DNA from: Pseudoalteromonas piscicida
GTDB taxonomy: Bacteria; Pseudomonadota; Gammaproteobacteria; Enterobacterales; Alteromonadaceae
Direction: 5' to 3'
Length of the DNA: 64,000 nt
Assembly: GCF_000238315.3 (NCBI RefSeq)
Contig: NZ_CP011924.1
Span: forward strand, 2,795,501-2,859,500
Positions 1-8,843 of this stretch are shown here, one piece after another; the first letter of the stretch is position 1; every line of letters begins with the position of its first letter. The notes under the pieces were generated by a model. It was not told the DNA's origin. It saw only the letters and a program-made list of their open reading frames with translations, and searched no databases. Made by a program: the position numbers and the translations under genes.

Positions 1-1806
1 TCCGCCCAAGAAACTAAAACAACTAAAGCCGTTAGCCAATCGGATGACAATGCCGCGTCGTTATTTGCAAAGGCGCAGAGTAAAGAAGGCGTTGCCAAAA
101 TCCAATTGCTATATGCTGCCAGAGACGCTGCTATCTTAGAAAAAGACTGGCAAATATTAGAGCAAATTGGTTTAGCGATGGAAGCTAAAGCCAGTGTTGA
201 TCATATTCAAAACAAATTATACATCGCACTTGCTCGCAAAGAATTGTCGCAGTATGCCAATGCGTTAGCCATCCTGAACACGCTAGAGGGTAGGCTCAAC
301 ACCCCTGAACACCAAGCTTGGTATGAGTATTTACTGGGTAGTATTTATGCCTCTCAGCAACTACCAAAAAAAGCGTTGGTTGAGTACTTTAAAGCGGCTG
401 ATATTGCCAATGAACATAACTTAGCGGTGGCTGGGTTAAACGAAGAGATTTGGCTCGCGCTACAGCAGCTATCAAGTTACGCCCTAGAGCGCTTTGATTC
501 TGGCTCTGTTTTACAGCGTGGTTGGGTGACGCTGGCTAAATATCAACAAATTTATTTGGGTTCGAGCGTCCAGCTCGACCAAGCCATGAATAATTGGCGT
601 CGCCGTTTTACTAATCACCCTGCGGTTGCTTTGCTGCCTAAAGATTTACAAGGCGCCGTTGCGCTTGAACCTTACCAAGTTAAAAGACTTGCGGTGTTAT
701 TACCACAATCTGGTGCGAGCGAGCGACTCGGCACAGCCTTGAAAAATGGTTTTTTAGCTGCCACCGACGAAGGGGCGATTGAAGAAGTCTTCTTCATTGA
801 TGAAATGGCATCCGAGTCTGAAATCGTAACGCAACTTGCTGAGGCAAATGTCGATTTTGTCATTGGTCCATTATTAAAATCCAACGTTGAAAAACTACTC
901 GCAGATACAGGTTTTGCGGCTTACCCCACCTTATTTTTAAATGCTCGCGAAACCCTTACGCCTAGCAGTAGTGAACAGTACTTTTTTGCGCTTAATCCTG
1001 AGCATGAAGTCGAGCAAGCAATGAAGCACTTTCTTGCTAAAGGCTATAAAAAACCCATGTTACTGGCTCCAGCGAATGCTTCTGGTAAGCGTTTAATTGA
1101 GTATTTTGATCAAGGTTGGAAACGCTACAGTGAGGCCGCACCAGAAGTGGGTTATTATACCAATAGTACCAACATGGCGGATGTCATCACGGATATTTTA
1201 GAGGTCGATGCATCCAAAGCACGCACTAGCGTCATCAAAAGTCTATTTCGCAAAGAGGTCAAAAGCGAAACACGCTCTAGACGCGACATTGATGCCATCT
1301 ATATTTTAGGTGATGCAATGGAAACTAGACTGCTCAAACCTTATTTAGACGTCAATGTCAGTACATTTGCCGATAGGATCCCTTTATATGCAAGCTCTCG
1401 CAGCTATAGTAAACAAATTGATGTTACTGATAAGGGCGATTTAGAAGGACTTTATTTTACCGAGCAACCTTGGATGCTACCGGGTGCTGTTGAAAAAGCA
1501 CCGCTTCGAGATGCCTATCAATCTTTATGGCCTGAGCAGGCCGACTTAGAGCAGCGCTTGTTTGCAATGGCATATGACGCCACGAATTTAGTCCCCGAGC
1601 TGCGCCAACTGGCTTGGCTCTCGGGTAAAAGTTTTGATGGCTTAACCGGCCAACTCAGCATTCGCGGTGGTAGTGATGTTGTGCGAAAGCTCAGTTGGGC
1701 ACAGTATCATAATAAACAAATTCGTTTGGTGAGCTTAGATGAACAGCCTCCACTACCATTATTTATGCAACAAGAGAAACCTGCGGGAGACTCTTTGATC
1801 AGATAG
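1..1806 (+). CDS. lpoA: LpoA, outer-membrane lipoprotein activator of PBP1A (5' partial)
   Basis: LpoA (LppC/YraM family) sits in the outer membrane and reaches across the periplasm to stimulate the peptidoglycan synthase PBP1A. The frame is open from base 1, so the signal peptide and lipobox lie outside the window; 601 residues are visible, against about 680 in E. coli. The first 190 visible residues are helical and TPR-like. From about residue 220 (a segment reading RLAVLLPQSG) the protein takes the periplasmic-binding-protein-like LppC fold. A TTG at 106 is in frame but is unlikely to be the start, because coding continues upstream of it. It is followed at once by yraN, diaA and dolP, the same order as in E. 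coli, which supports the identity. Confidence 0.93.
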   Translation, partial: SAQETKTTKAVSQSDDNAASLFAKAQSKEGVAKIQLLYAARDAAILEKDWQILEQIGLAMEAKASVDHIQNKLYIALARKELSQYANALAILNTLEGRLNTPEHQAWYEYLLGSIYASQQLPKKALVEYFKAADIANEHNLAVAGLNEEIWLALQQLSSYALERFDSGSVLQRGWVTLAKYQQIYLGSSVQLDQAMNNWRRRFTNHPAVALLPKDLQGAVALEPYQVKRLAVLLPQSGASERLGTALKNGFLAATDEGAIEEVFFIDEMASESEIVTQLAEANVDFVIGPLLKSNVEKLLADTGFAAYPTLFLNARETLTPSSSEQYFFALNPEHEVEQAMKHFLAKGYKKPMLLAPANASGKRLIEYFDQGWKRYSEAAPEVGYYTNSTNMADVITDILEVDASKARTSVIKSLFRKEVKSETRSRRDIDAIYILGDAMETRLLKPYLDVNVSTFADRIPLYASSRSYSKQIDVTDKGDLEGLYFTEQPWMLPGAVEKAPLRDAYQSLWPEQADLEQRLFAMAYDATNLVPELRQLAWLSGKSFDGLTGQLSIRGGSDVVRKLSWAQYHNKQIRLVSLDEQPPLPLFMQQEKPAGDSLIR

Positions 1807-1815
1807 GATATCTGT

Positions 1816-2181
1816 ATGTTTAAAGGACTATTTAGCAATACACGAAGTAAGGGCGAGCATTTTGAGTTGATTGCGGAGCAATTCTTGGTAAAACAAGGAC
1901 TAACCCCCGTCACCAGAAACTATCTCTGTAAATACGGAGAGATAGATCTCATTATGCAAGAGTCGCAAACCTTAGTGTTTATTGAAGTAAAGTATCGCGA
2001 TAGCAGCCACTTTGGTGGCGCAATTAACGCACTATCAAAAACTAAGCTTCAAAGATTAAAGCGTAGTATTTATAATTATTTAGCACAGCAAAATTTGCAT
2101 AACACGCAACTTAGAGTCGACTTTGTTGCCATTCAAGGGGCCGATCCCCCTGAAATAAACTGGATTAGAAATATTTTTTAG
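1816..2181 (+). CDS. yraN: YraN family protein (UPF0102), nuclease-fold
   Basis: This 121-residue protein belongs to the UPF0102/YraN family, which has a restriction-endonuclease-like fold and no firmly established role. The family signatures are visible: GEIDLI at residues 41-46 and FIEVKYR at 55-61, which supply the acidic and lysine residues of a PD-(D/E)XK-type site. It starts with ATG nine bases after the lpoA stop and ends one base before diaA, so it is probably translated as part of an lpoA-yraN-diaA-dolP transcript. Length is normal for the family. The nuclease activity is inferred from the fold, not shown here. Confidence 0.92.
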   Translation: MFKGLFSNTRSKGEHFELIAEQFLVKQGLTPVTRNYLCKYGEIDLIMQESQTLVFIEVKYRDSSHFGGAINALSKTKLQRLKRSIYNYLAQQNLHNTQLRVDFVAIQGADPPEINWIRNIF

Positions 2182-2182
2182 C

Positions 2183-2770
2183 ATGCAAGAATCTATAAAG
2201 TCTATATTTACAGAGTCAATTCAAGCGCAGATAGCGGCGGGCGAAGTATTGCCTAAAGCGCTAGAAACCGCAGCTATGACTATGGCTCAGAGCCTGATCA
2301 ATGGCAATAAAATCATCTGCTGCGGCGCGCCAAGTAATCATATGTTGGCACACCACTTCGCAACCATCTTAAGCAACTTTTACGAAACCGAACGCCCGTG
2401 TCTGCCCGCGATTGCACTAACGAATGAGCAATATAATCTGGCGTCACCAGAAAATGGCAAAGCCAGAGAGCGCTTTGCCAAGCAAATACGCGCATTCGCG
2501 CAGCAAGGAGACTTGCTGGTGGCGTATGCCATAAACGGGCAAGAAAAGGCGGTTATTGGCGCAGTGGAAGCTGCCCTTACTAGAGATATGAAAGTCATCG
2601 CGTTAGTTGGCGATGATGGTGGTGAAATCACCGGCCTATTGGGCCCACAGGACGTAGAGATCCGGATCCCAAGTAAACGCCCAAGCAGGATAATCGAGTC
2701 ACAACTATTCAATACTCACTGTTTAAGTGAGCTAATCGACGCAATTTTATTCCCTCAGGACGAAGTATGA
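2183..2770 (+). CDS. diaA: DiaA, SIS-domain DnaA initiator-associating protein
   Basis: This 195-residue protein is a single SIS (sugar isomerase) domain, close in length to E. coli DiaA (196). DiaA forms a tetramer that binds DnaA and promotes timely initiation at oriC. The family is related to phosphoheptose isomerase GmhA, which is the alternative call. Position between yraN and dolP favours DiaA. A glycine-rich sugar-phosphate-like segment (IICCGAPSNHMLAHHFA, residues 45-61) and a second segment (DLLVAYAINGQEKAVI) are visible. The ATG begins two bases after the yraN stop, and the TGA overlaps the dolP start, so the genes are translationally linked. Confidence 0.88.
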   Translation: MQESIKSIFTESIQAQIAAGEVLPKALETAAMTMAQSLINGNKIICCGAPSNHMLAHHFATILSNFYETERPCLPAIALTNEQYNLASPENGKARERFAKQIRAFAQQGDLLVAYAINGQEKAVIGAVEAALTRDMKVIALVGDDGGEITGLLGPQDVEIRIPSKRPSRIIESQLFNTHCLSELIDAILFPQDEV

Positions 2771-3333
2771 TGATGAGAATAACCTCTTTACTTGCCGCCA
2801 TCTTGTTACTACAAGGGTGTGCTGCTGCGGTAGTTGCTGGTACAGCCGGTGCGGTGTCTGCTGCAAATGATAGACGCACTATCGGTGCACAAATTGACGA
2901 TAACAATATCGAGATCAAAGGCACGCTTGCCATCAAAGAGATTAAGCGCCTTGCAGACCATGCCAATATCACGCTAGTGAGTGTTAATGGCATAGTATTG
3001 ATGATTGGTCAAGTCACTAATCAAGAAATGAAAACGGAAGCTGAGCGTGCGCTACGGAACGTTGCTGGGATTAAGCAAGTACATAATCAGTTGAGAATAA
3101 GCTCAAACATCGGCATCACGACGCAAACACATGATACTTGGCTGACCTCTAAAGTTAAAACCAAATTACTCGCGGCCGACGAAGTCAATGGCGCAAATAT
3201 TAAGGTAGTTACCGAGAATGCCGAAGTGTTCTTAATGGGCTTAGTCTCTAAACAAGAAGCAAACTCAGCGGTAGAAATCGCCAGAAATATTAATGGTGTA
3301 AAACGTGTGATTAAAGCCTTTGAGTACATCTAA
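2767..3333 (+). CDS. dolP: DolP (YraP), double-BON-domain outer-membrane lipoprotein
   Basis: DolP helps keep the outer membrane intact and acts in the envelope stress network. The 188-residue protein opens with a short signal peptide and a lipobox, LLLQGC, giving a lipidated Cys18. Two BON domains follow, about residues 50-115 and 125-188, each with the family's conserved glycine and hydrophobic pattern. E. coli DolP has 191 residues. The start lies in an ATGATGATG run, so the exact first Met could be any of three; I use the first, which overlaps the diaA stop in an ATGA arrangement. A strong hairpin terminator follows 11 bases after the stop. Confidence 0.92.
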   Translation: MMMRITSLLAAILLLQGCAAAVVAGTAGAVSAANDRRTIGAQIDDNNIEIKGTLAIKEIKRLADHANITLVSVNGIVLMIGQVTNQEMKTEAERALRNVAGIKQVHNQLRISSNIGITTQTHDTWLTSKVKTKLLAADEVNGANIKVVTENAEVFLMGLVSKQEANSAVEIARNINGVKRVIKAFEYI

Positions 3334-3344
3334 ACAATAGCCAT

Positions 3345-3373
3345 AAAAAAACCTGCATCCGCAGGTTTTTTTA
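3345..3373. terminator. Bidirectional terminator between dolP and sspB
   Basis: A perfect stem (AAAAAACCTGC, loop ATCC, GCAGGTTTTTT) has A-runs on one side and T-runs on the other, so it can stop transcription from both dolP (plus) and sspB (minus). The two genes converge here. Confidence 0.9.
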
Positions 3374-3796
3374 TTTTATCACTCGAAGGTGAGAACCTTT
3401 TTTCTTTTCAGGTTCTGGCTTAGTCTCTGGCGATTGTGAGACGTCCGTCTCTTCTACCAAATCAAACTCTTCATCTTCAAAGATTTCTTCTTCAGGTGTA
3501 AATACCGTCCCTTCACCGTTTTCTCTTGCATAGATAGCCAATACTGCACCGTTAGGCACATATACCTGCATCGGTTGACCACCAAACCGAGCGTTAAAGC
3601 TCAGCGCTTGATTGTCCATAGAGAAATTCGTCACAGCAGACGGGCTTACGTTCAACACAATTTGCCCTTCTTGCACAAATTGTGTTGGAACCTGTACCGA
3701 GGGAAAGTCTGCGTTCACCACTAAATGCGGTGTACATTCGTTATCAACAATCCACTCGTAAAACGCGCGTAGTAAGTAAGGACGATTAGACGTCAT
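3371..3796 (-). CDS. sspB: SspB, ClpXP adaptor (stringent starvation protein B)
   Basis: SspB delivers ssrA-tagged proteins to the ClpXP protease. The 141-residue protein has the globular tag-binding domain at about residues 1-105 (opening RPYLLRAFYEWIVDN), then an acidic flexible linker (about 108-130), then a C-terminal tail, LRVIK, which matches the ClpX-docking module (LRVVK in E. coli). Its ATG overlaps the last base of sspA, so the two genes form the usual sspAB pair. It ends at a shared bidirectional terminator. Confidence 0.95.
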   Translation of the reverse strand: MTSNRPYLLRAFYEWIVDNECTPHLVVNADFPSVQVPTQFVQEGQIVLNVSPSAVTNFSMDNQALSFNARFGGQPMQVYVPNGAVLAIYARENGEGTVFTPEEEIFEDEEFDLVEETDVSQSPETKPEPEKKKGSHLRVIK

Positions 3797-4422
3797 TACG
3801 ATCTGATCTCACGCTCTGCATCCGTTAGCGATGCTTGGAATGAGTCACGCTCAAATAAACGCAGCATGTATTCTTTTAGCTCTTTGCTACCAGCACCATT
3901 CAGCTCAATACCAAGCTGTGGTAAACGCCAAAGTAGTGGAGCTAAATAACAATCAACTAAGCTGAACTCTTCACTCATGAAGTAAGGTGCTTCATTGAAG
4001 ATAGGTGCTACAGCTAATAGTGCTTCAGTTAACTCTTTACGAGCTAGTACAGCTTCATCACCACCCGAAGAGACCTTTTCAGCAAGTGAATACCAGTCAG
4101 TTTCAATGCGGTGCATCATTAAACGACTACGACCACGCATTACTGGATATACAGGCATCAGAGGAGGATGCGGGAAGCGCTCGTCTAGATACTCCATAAT
4201 GATATTCGCTTGGTACAAGCCAAGCTCACGATCGATTAGCGTAGGAACAGTGCCATACGGGTTAATCTCGTGTAGAGCTTCTGGTAAGTTGTCCTTTTCA
4301 GCCTGATGAATATCAACACTTACACCTTTCTCAGCAAGTACAATACGTACCTGGTGACTGTACATACAGTTTGACCCAGAAAAAAGTGTCATTACAGGGC
4401 GCTTATTGGCAGCAACGGCCAT
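3796..4422 (-). CDS. sspA: SspA, stringent starvation protein A
   Basis: SspA is a glutathione-S-transferase-fold protein that binds RNA polymerase and takes part in starvation and acid-stress gene control. The N-terminal thioredoxin-like part (about residues 10-85) contains TLFSGSNCMYSHQVRIVLAEKG, and an all-helical GST C-domain follows. I place the start at 4422 rather than at the upstream in-frame codon at 4434. GGAGGT lies just ahead of this ATG, and the protein then begins MAVAANKR exactly as in E. coli. It lies downstream of petABC, in the standard rplM-rpsI-petABC-sspAB order. Confidence 0.95.
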   Translation of the reverse strand: MAVAANKRPVMTLFSGSNCMYSHQVRIVLAEKGVSVDIHQAEKDNLPEALHEINPYGTVPTLIDRELGLYQANIIMEYLDERFPHPPLMPVYPVMRGRSRLMMHRIETDWYSLAEKVSSGGDEAVLARKELTEALLAVAPIFNEAPYFMSEEFSLVDCYLAPLLWRLPQLGIELNGAGSKELKEYMLRLFERDSFQASLTDAEREIRS

Positions 4423-4470
4423 GCCTACCTCCATTAAAAAACTAAAAGTAATTAAATCACTTTAAACAGC

Positions 4471-4489
4471 AAAAGGGGCGAACGCCCCT
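4471..4489 (-). terminator. Terminator after petC
   Basis: GGGGCG-TT-CGCCCC hairpin followed on the minus strand by TTTTGC, between the petC stop and the sspA start. It probably separates the petABC and sspAB transcripts, at least partly. Confidence 0.65.
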
Positions 4490-4518
4490 ATTGCAAAAAT
4501 TACCTTTGAATATTCAAA

Positions 4519-5256
4519 TTAATGAACATCTCTCCAGTATTCTTTCTTCAAGAAGAATGCCAGGATGAAGAAGATAACTAAGAAACCAATAACCTTAATA
4601 CCTAAAGCTTCTGACTCTAGGCGAGAAGGCTCACCTACATAAGCTAAGAAGTTTGTCAGGTCACGTGCTGCTTGGTCATATTCATCAACACTCATCTCAC
4701 CGGTACCATCTGTTTCAGTGCCGACAACTTTAGTCACTGTGTGACCGTGTTCTTCCACTTCTTCAGTGATCGGTGTTGGCAAGCCTTGTAACTCTTGTAG
4801 TACGTGAGGCATACCCACCAATGGGAAAACAACGTTGTTCACACCAAATGGGCGAGACTCATCTTTATAGAATGACTTCAAGTAAGTATAGATGTAGTCC
4901 GGAGACTTAACACGAGAGATAAGTGTTAAGTCCGGTGGCGCAGCACCAAACCATTTTGCTGCATCATCTTTAGCCATAGAGTTTTTAATATGGCTACCTA
5001 CTTTTGAACCATCGAAAATAAGCGTTTCTTGACCAATTTCAGTTGGAATACCGATGTCACGGAAAGTACGCTCATAACGCTGATATTGCATTTGGTGACA
5101 GCCAAGGCAGTAGTTCATAAATAACTTAGCGCCACGCTGTAAAGATGCTTTATCAGTTAAGTCGTTGTTTGCTTCCATCAAAGGTACTGATGGGCCCGCT
5201 GCCATCGATAACGTTGGCAACAATGCGAATAAACCGATTACTAGCTTTTTCATCAT
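4519..5256 (-). CDS. petC: Cytochrome c1 subunit of the bc1 complex
   Basis: Cytochrome c1 passes electrons from the Rieske protein to soluble cytochrome c at the periplasmic face. This 245-residue protein has a cleavable signal peptide (about residues 1-19, ending MAA), the haem-binding CLGCH at 50-54, and a methionine in VGMPHVL that can be the sixth haem ligand. A C-terminal membrane anchor (LGIKVIGFLVIFFILAFFL) ends in a basic tail. It overlaps the petB stop by four bases, so translation is coupled. A His/Glu-rich insertion (EEVEEHGHTVTKVV) lies before the anchor. Confidence 0.96.
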   Translation of the reverse strand: MMKKLVIGLFALLPTLSMAAGPSVPLMEANNDLTDKASLQRGAKLFMNYCLGCHQMQYQRYERTFRDIGIPTEIGQETLIFDGSKVGSHIKNSMAKDDAAKWFGAAPPDLTLISRVKSPDYIYTYLKSFYKDESRPFGVNNVVFPLVGMPHVLQELQGLPTPITEEVEEHGHTVTKVVGTETDGTGEMSVDEYDQAARDLTNFLAYVGEPSRLESEALGIKVIGFLVIFFILAFFLKKEYWRDVH

Positions 5257-6554
5257 TTCGTCAACCTCGTTGGTAGTGGCTTTGTCTTCTCGTTTTTACT
5301 GTAGAAGAATAGCAACACGAAGAACATAAAATAAGTTACTGTCGTAATTTGCGACAATAGCGTTTTAAAGTCAGTTTGTGGTGTTGCACCAATCCAACCA
5401 AGGATAACGAATGTGACAACAAACTGAGCAATGTTCAACTTATGGAAACCACAACGGTAGCGAATTGAACGAACCGAACCACGGTCAATCCAAGGCAGTA
5501 GTGCCAATGCTACGATTGAAGCGCCCATTGCTAGTACACCAATCAACTTATCAGGAATAGCACGAAGGATCGCGTAGAATGGCGTAAAGTACCAAACTGG
5601 GAAAATGTGCTCTGGCGTTTTTAGCGGGTTTGCAGCTTCAAAGTTTGGCGCTTCAAGGAAGAAACCATTCATTTCTGGTGCAAAGAACACAATTGCGCAG
5701 AAGAAAATTAAGAAGCCAGCAACACCTAAGACATCTTTTACTGTGTAGTAAGGGTGGAATGGAATTGCATCCACAATATCTTTTTTATCCGTGTAGTATT
5801 CATGGAATTTAAACTTAGGTTTATCTTCCTCAGCTACAGAGCCTTTCTTGCGCTTGATCTCAACACCGTCAGGGTTGTTTGAGCCTACTTCGTGCAGTGC
5901 GACAATATGAAGGAATACTAAGATAACCAGTACTAATGGTAGTGCAATAACGTGTAGTGCAAAGAAGCGGTTAAGCGTTGCACCAGAAATAACGTAGTCA
6001 CCACGGATCCAAAGCGTTAGGTCATCACCAATTACAGGGATTGCACCGAATAATGAAATGATTACCTGAGCACCCCAGAAAGACATCTGACCCCATGGCA
6101 ATAAGTAGCCCATGAAAGCTTCAGCCATTAGTGCTAGGAAGATAAACATACCGAACAACCACAGTAATTCACGTGGCTTTTGATAAGAACCGTAGATCAT
6201 ACCGCGGAACATGTGAAGATAGACCACGATAAAGAATGCGGATGCGCCGGTAGAGTGTAGGTATCGCAATAACCAACCATATTCAACATCACGCATGATG
6301 TATTCTACTGATGCAAATGCACCTTCAGCAGAAGGTACAAAGTTCATGGTTAGCCAGATACCCGTTACAATCTGGTTTACCAGTACTAGAATGGCGAGTG
6401 AACCAAACAAATACCAGAAGTTAAAGTTTTTTGGCGCTGGGTATTGAGCAATGTGCATATTCCAGACGCGAGTCATCGGAATACGAGCATCAATCCAATC
6501 AACAACTTTACCCACAACGCCCGTATTTGCTGCTTTATCTACATTAACAGACAT
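5253..6554 (-). CDS. petB: Cytochrome b subunit of the bc1 complex
   Basis: This is the membrane-embedded quinol-oxidising subunit, a full-length fused cytochrome b of 433 residues with about eight membrane spans. The four haem ligands are seen as H100, H114, H201 and H216. The Qo-site motif reads PVWY (in FPVWYFTPFYAILRAIP) rather than the mitochondrial PEWY; this variant is known in other proteobacteria. The loop between the haem-binding half and the C-terminal half is long and charged (about residues 225-265, rich in Lys and Asp). The gene shares its first base with the petA stop and overlaps petC. Confidence 0.97.
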   Translation of the reverse strand: MSVNVDKAANTGVVGKVVDWIDARIPMTRVWNMHIAQYPAPKNFNFWYLFGSLAILVLVNQIVTGIWLTMNFVPSAEGAFASVEYIMRDVEYGWLLRYLHSTGASAFFIVVYLHMFRGMIYGSYQKPRELLWLFGMFIFLALMAEAFMGYLLPWGQMSFWGAQVIISLFGAIPVIGDDLTLWIRGDYVISGATLNRFFALHVIALPLVLVILVFLHIVALHEVGSNNPDGVEIKRKKGSVAEEDKPKFKFHEYYTDKKDIVDAIPFHPYYTVKDVLGVAGFLIFFCAIVFFAPEMNGFFLEAPNFEAANPLKTPEHIFPVWYFTPFYAILRAIPDKLIGVLAMGASIVALALLPWIDRGSVRSIRYRCGFHKLNIAQFVVTFVILGWIGATPQTDFKTLLSQITTVTYFMFFVLLFFYSKNEKTKPLPTRLTK

Positions 6555-7144
6555 TATGCAACCCCTTCTTCTTCACCTACCAAAATGGTAGTGTCGTCAA
6601 TAAAGGTATACGGAGGGATCTCTAAGTTTAGAGGTGCAGGTACGTTTTGGAATACGCGCCCCGCCATATCAAACTTCGAACCGTGACAAGGACAGAAGAA
6701 ACCACTATCAGTGCCTTCTACTTTTTCACCAAAGCTTCCGTTAAGGAAAGATGGTGAACATCCTAAGTGAGTACAAATCCCAACTGCGACGAAAAGCTCA
6801 GGTCGCTTAGAACGGAAACCGTTCTGCGCAGATGCCAACTGCTGTGGCTCTTCAGAGTTAGGATCACGAAGTTGGTCTTCGTGTTGCTTCATTTGTTCTA
6901 GCATTTTTGGTGTACGATTAACAATCCAAACTGGTTTGCCTCGCCACTCAACACGAATAAGTTGTCCAGACTCAAGCTTGCTGATATCTACTTCTACAGG
7001 CGCACCTGCAGATTTAGCTCGCTCACTTGGATTCCAGGACGCAATAAAAGGAACAGCAGCTCCAACCGCACCAACGCCACCTACAACAGAGGTAGCGATA
7101 GTTAAAAAGCGACGTCGGCTGTTGTCTACAGGCGCATTGCTCAT
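6554..7144 (-). CDS. petA: Rieske iron-sulfur subunit of the bc1 complex
   Basis: This 196-residue protein carries the 2Fe-2S cluster that takes the first electron from quinol. Cluster ligands are in CTHLGC (C124, H126, C129) and CPCHG (C151, C153, H154), so the two cluster ligands of each type and the disulfide pair are all present. The N-terminus has a twin-arginine-type signal anchor, SRRRFLT (residues 9-15), followed by a hydrophobic, glycine-rich segment. It is the first gene of petABC, and a candidate promoter lies about 90-120 bases upstream. Confidence 0.97.
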   Translation of the reverse strand: MSNAPVDNSRRRFLTIATSVVGGVGAVGAAVPFIASWNPSERAKSAGAPVEVDISKLESGQLIRVEWRGKPVWIVNRTPKMLEQMKQHEDQLRDPNSEEPQQLASAQNGFRSKRPELFVAVGICTHLGCSPSFLNGSFGEKVEGTDSGFFCPCHGSKFDMAGRVFQNVPAPLNLEIPPYTFIDDTTILVGEEEGVA

Positions 7145-7232
7145 CCACTTATCTCCACTTGATTCCCAACACTTGCTATATTGAGAACATCAGTTACAGC
7201 AGGTTAATTTAAGAAATTACAAAATAGACGCG

Positions 7233-7261
7233 ATCATAAATAAATACCTTGATTAAAACAA
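7233..7261 (-). promoter_or_regulatory. petA: Candidate sigma-70 promoter for petABC
   Basis: Read on the minus strand, TTGTTT and TATGAT are separated by exactly 17 bases, about 90 bases ahead of the petA ATG. The -10 box is one base off consensus and the -35 box two to three. No operator was recognised. Confidence 0.45.
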
Positions 7262-7610
7262 GGTTATTCCAGATCCATGCCCGAATAAACCCGCAGAAAA
7301 TCATCTATGATTACTTCGAGCATGAAACCGAGTATTTATGATATCGCATCTGACACAACAATATACTGACTAAGATCAACCCCCCGACTAAGGATACGCA
7401 CCAAATCGCGTGACTGGATCTCAGGTCTTTCTACTTGCTTCGCCAATTGTAGCAAAAAAAACCGCCAAGTTACCGCTCGAATTGCACTAATTATTATATT
7501 TATTGAACTTTTTTAACTCGACGCGATATTTTTGAGCAAATAAGTAGGACAAAACGAATTAGATACCTCGTAAATACGAGAGATTGATGTACATAGGAGA
7601 AGCTAAAAAC

Positions 7611-7637
7611 AAAAAACCCAGCATAAGCTGGGTTTTT
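7611..7637 (-). terminator. Terminator after rpsI
   Basis: ACCCAGC-ATAA-GCTGGGT hairpin with A/T tracts on both sides, 22 bases beyond the rpsI stop. The minus-strand T-tract is the longer one. Confidence 0.88.
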
Positions 7638-7658
7638 GAATTCTTGAAACGTAATAAA

Positions 7659-8048
7659 TTAACGCTTAGAGAACTGTGTCTTCTTACGTGCTTTCTTAAG
7701 ACCAACTTTCTTACGCTCAACTTTACGAGCATCGCGAGTAACAAAGCCAGCTTTACGTAGAGCTGGACGTAGAGACTCGTCAAACTCCATTAGTGCACGT
7801 GTGATACCGTGACGGATAGCACCCGCTTGACCAGTTGTACCACCACCTGCAACAGTGATGTATAGGTCAAACTTTTCTGTCATTTCAACTAGCTCTAGAG
7901 GCTGACGAACAACCATGCGAGAAGTTTCACGACCGAAGAACTCTTCTAAAGAGCGCTTATTGATTACGATGTTGCCAGTGCCTGGGCGTAGGAATACGCG
8001 AGCACTTGAACTTTTACGACGACCTGTACCGTAGTATTGATTTGCCAT
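7659..8048 (-). CDS. rpsI: 30S ribosomal protein S9 (uS9)
   Basis: The 129-residue protein is full length. The conserved opening [14 protein letters not shown], the central [15 protein letters not shown] and the C-terminal tail ending SKR are all visible; in uS9 this tail reaches the P-site tRNA in the 30S subunit. It lies 11 bases downstream of rplM with a purine-rich AGGAGC ahead of its ATG, and the pair is one of the most conserved ribosomal operons. Confidence 0.98.
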   Translation of the reverse strand: MANQYYGTGRRKSSSARVFLRPGTGNIVINKRSLEEFFGRETSRMVVRQPLELVEMTEKFDLYITVAGGGTTGQAGAIRHGITRALMEFDESLRPALRKAGFVTRDARKVERKKVGLKKARKKTQFSKR

Positions 8049-8059
8049 GATAGTGCTCC

Positions 8060-8488
8060 TTAAATGTCTAGAACCTGAGGCTGCTGTGCAGCGTGGTTGT
8101 GCTCGTTACCAGCGTAAACTTTAAGTTTACGGAACATTTCACGACCTAGAGGACCGCGAGGTAACATGCCTTTAACCGCTTTCTCGATGATCATTTCAGG
8201 CTTTTTAGCTTGAAGTTTCTCAAAGTTGATAGACTTAAGGCCACCTGGGTAACCAGAGTGAGCATAATACATTTTGTCCTGAGTTTTGTTACCAGTTACA
8301 GTAACTTTCTCAGCGTTGATTACGATGATGTAATCACCAGTGTCAACGTGTGGAGTATACTCAGCTTTGTGCTTACCGCGAAGGCGACGAGCGATTTCAG
8401 TAGCGATGCGACCTAAAGTTTTACCTTCAGCGTCAACTACGTACCAGTCACGTTTTACAGTTTCTGGTTTAGCAACAAACGTTTTCAT
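8060..8488 (-). CDS. rplM: 50S ribosomal protein L13 (uL13)
   Basis: This 142-residue protein is the same length as E. coli L13, an early-assembly protein of the 50S subunit. The opening [20 protein letters not shown] and [19 protein letters not shown] are typical. In E. coli, L13 represses its own rplM-rpsI mRNA; the leader here is about 150 nucleotides from the candidate promoter, long enough for such control, but I could not identify a specific binding structure. Confidence 0.98.
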   Translation of the reverse strand: MKTFVAKPETVKRDWYVVDAEGKTLGRIATEIARRLRGKHKAEYTPHVDTGDYIIVINAEKVTVTGNKTQDKMYYAHSGYPGGLKSINFEKLQAKKPEMIIEKAVKGMLPRGPLGREMFRKLKVYAGNEHNHAAQQPQVLDI

Positions 8489-8843
8489 TATAAAAATCCA
8501 AAGTTTTCAATTTTAAAACCACAGGCAGTCCTTGGACTACCGCTCTACTTGTATTTGCTTTAACCCCTTCGAGTTTAAGACTTTTATGCCGCTCAAGTCA
8601 GTGGCTAAGCCGACGAGGGCAATAGAACGCAACGTGGCAGGCCGCGGATTATAGCAAGCCTTCTGGGTGAAAACCAGCGCTTGGTGCTTTTTTCTACAAG
8701 AAAATCTGAAGAATTTCGAAAAAAAATAGAAAAGGCAAAAAATCCAACGAAATGACGACGTGTGCGTGACAAGGACTCGTTCAAATAGGATATTTACAAA
8801 CACCCACACCGAACCAGTCCTCTTAACAAAAAAGTAATTGCCG
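8489..8843. other. Region between rplM and zapE
   Basis: Gene-free. It holds the rplM promoter and its roughly 150-base leader (8489-8641), then an A/T-rich stretch with runs of A (about 8690-8745) and the end of zapE. An open frame at 8537-8809 overlaps the promoter and looks like chance. Confidence 0.6.
8648..8676 (-). promoter_or_regulatory. rplM: Candidate strong promoter of rplM-rpsI
   Basis: On the minus strand there is a perfect TATAAT with an extended TGC just before it, and a weak -35 (TGGTTT) 17 bases upstream. The bases after the -10 box are CCGCGGCC, a GC-rich discriminator typical of promoters shut down by ppGpp. That fits a ribosomal protein operon. Confidence 0.7.

Larger units (their letters stand above)
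7145..7658. other. Gene-free region between petA and rpsI
   Basis: These 514 bases hold the petA leader and candidate promoter on the left and the rpsI terminator on the right. The middle (about 7265-7600) shows no credible coding frame, tRNA or strong hairpin that I can recognise. Confidence 0.6.

Noticed and set aside
8489..8640. Specific L13-binding leader structure
   Set aside because: The leader is long enough, but I could not fold a convincing conserved motif by eye.
8537..8809. 90-residue minus-strand frame upstream of rplM
   Set aside because: It overlaps the strong rplM promoter and leader, and the predicted peptide resembles no known protein.
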